Of a DNA stretch of 27,048 nucleotides, positions 26,975 to 27,048 are shown one piece after another. The first letter of the stretch is position 1. Each line of letters starts with the position of its first letter. A program made the translations under genes and the position numbers. The DNA lies in the NCBI GenBank assembly GCA_003615045.1, contig ML014333.1, forward strand, positions 1 through 27,048, written 5' to 3'. The notes under the pieces are model-generated. The model saw only the letters and a program-made list of their open reading frames with translations. It was not told the DNA's origin and did no database searches. Source of the stretch: Caulochytrium protostelioides. Its lineage: Eukaryota > Chytridiomycota > Caulochytriomycetes > Caulochytriales > Caulochytriaceae.

Positions 26975-27046
26975 CTCCGTCACGGGGAATCGAACCCCGG
27001 CCGTCTCGGTGAGAGCGAGAAATCCTGACCACTGGACCATGACGGA
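26975..27046 (-). tRNA. tRNA-Glu (anticodon CTC), intronless
   Basis: On the minus strand the acceptor stem pairs 27046-27040 with 26982-26976, with discriminator G at 26975. The anticodon stem 27020-27016 pairs with 27008-27004 around a 7-nt loop whose anticodon CTC is at 27013-27011. The T arm carries the usual GGTTCGATT core with a 5-bp stem. The length is 72 nt, with no intron and no encoded CCA. Confidence 0.97.
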
Positions 27047-27048
27047 TG

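Overview
This is fungal nuclear DNA: GC-rich, compact and intron-poor. The gene set is universal or fungal-specific eukaryotic machinery: a class II myosin, Pho85-type CDK, Fcf1/Utp24, Eco1, a PRMT3-type methyltransferase, TRAPPC13, a Loa1-like acyltransferase, an MRX11 (FLILHELTA) protein and a DUF676 lipase. Introns are few, short (101-199 nt where I can place them) and bounded by GT...AG. A small basidiomycete yeast genome such as Malassezia fits best, but that identification is inference. Two intronless tRNA genes lie at the ends: tRNA-Ser(AGA) at 105-186 (+) and tRNA-Glu(CTC) at 26975-27046 (-).

Layout. 1307-8224 (+) is a single-exon 2305-aa conventional myosin heavy chain, convergent with TRAPPC13 (-). 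After an 0.84-kb gap, LOA1-like (+, one intron) converges on ECO1 (-, one intron) with 18 bp between stop codons. A doubtful small ORF and an orphan mitochondrial membrane protein (+) follow, convergent with PRMT3 (-). The 2.3-kb gap 16881-19220 has no intact gene; it holds a frameshifted fragment of an MDL/ABCB10-type ABC transporter and a lower-GC patch of short ORFs. Next come a DUF676 lipase (+) convergent with PHO85 (-), an MRX11-like protein (+, one 3' intron) convergent with FCF1 (-, one intron), and a SMIM13-like small membrane protein (+, one intron). The last 1.5 kb before tRNA-Glu is comparatively AT-rich and has no recognised gene.

Most genes do unrelated housekeeping jobs: cytokinesis, Golgi traffic, lipid metabolism, cohesion, ribosome biogenesis, mitochondrial expression and nutrient signalling. 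PRMT3-type enzyme (family role: 40S protein methylation) and Fcf1 (18S rRNA processing) both act on the small ribosomal subunit. The eleven supported protein genes alternate strand without exception (+-+-+-+-+-+), so each has one convergent and one divergent neighbour. I found no transposon, CRISPR array or obvious new multigene system. The most informative points are gene structures that only appear after splicing (ECO1, FCF1, MRX11-like, SMIM13-like, LOA1), the ABC transporter relic, and the alternating gene order.
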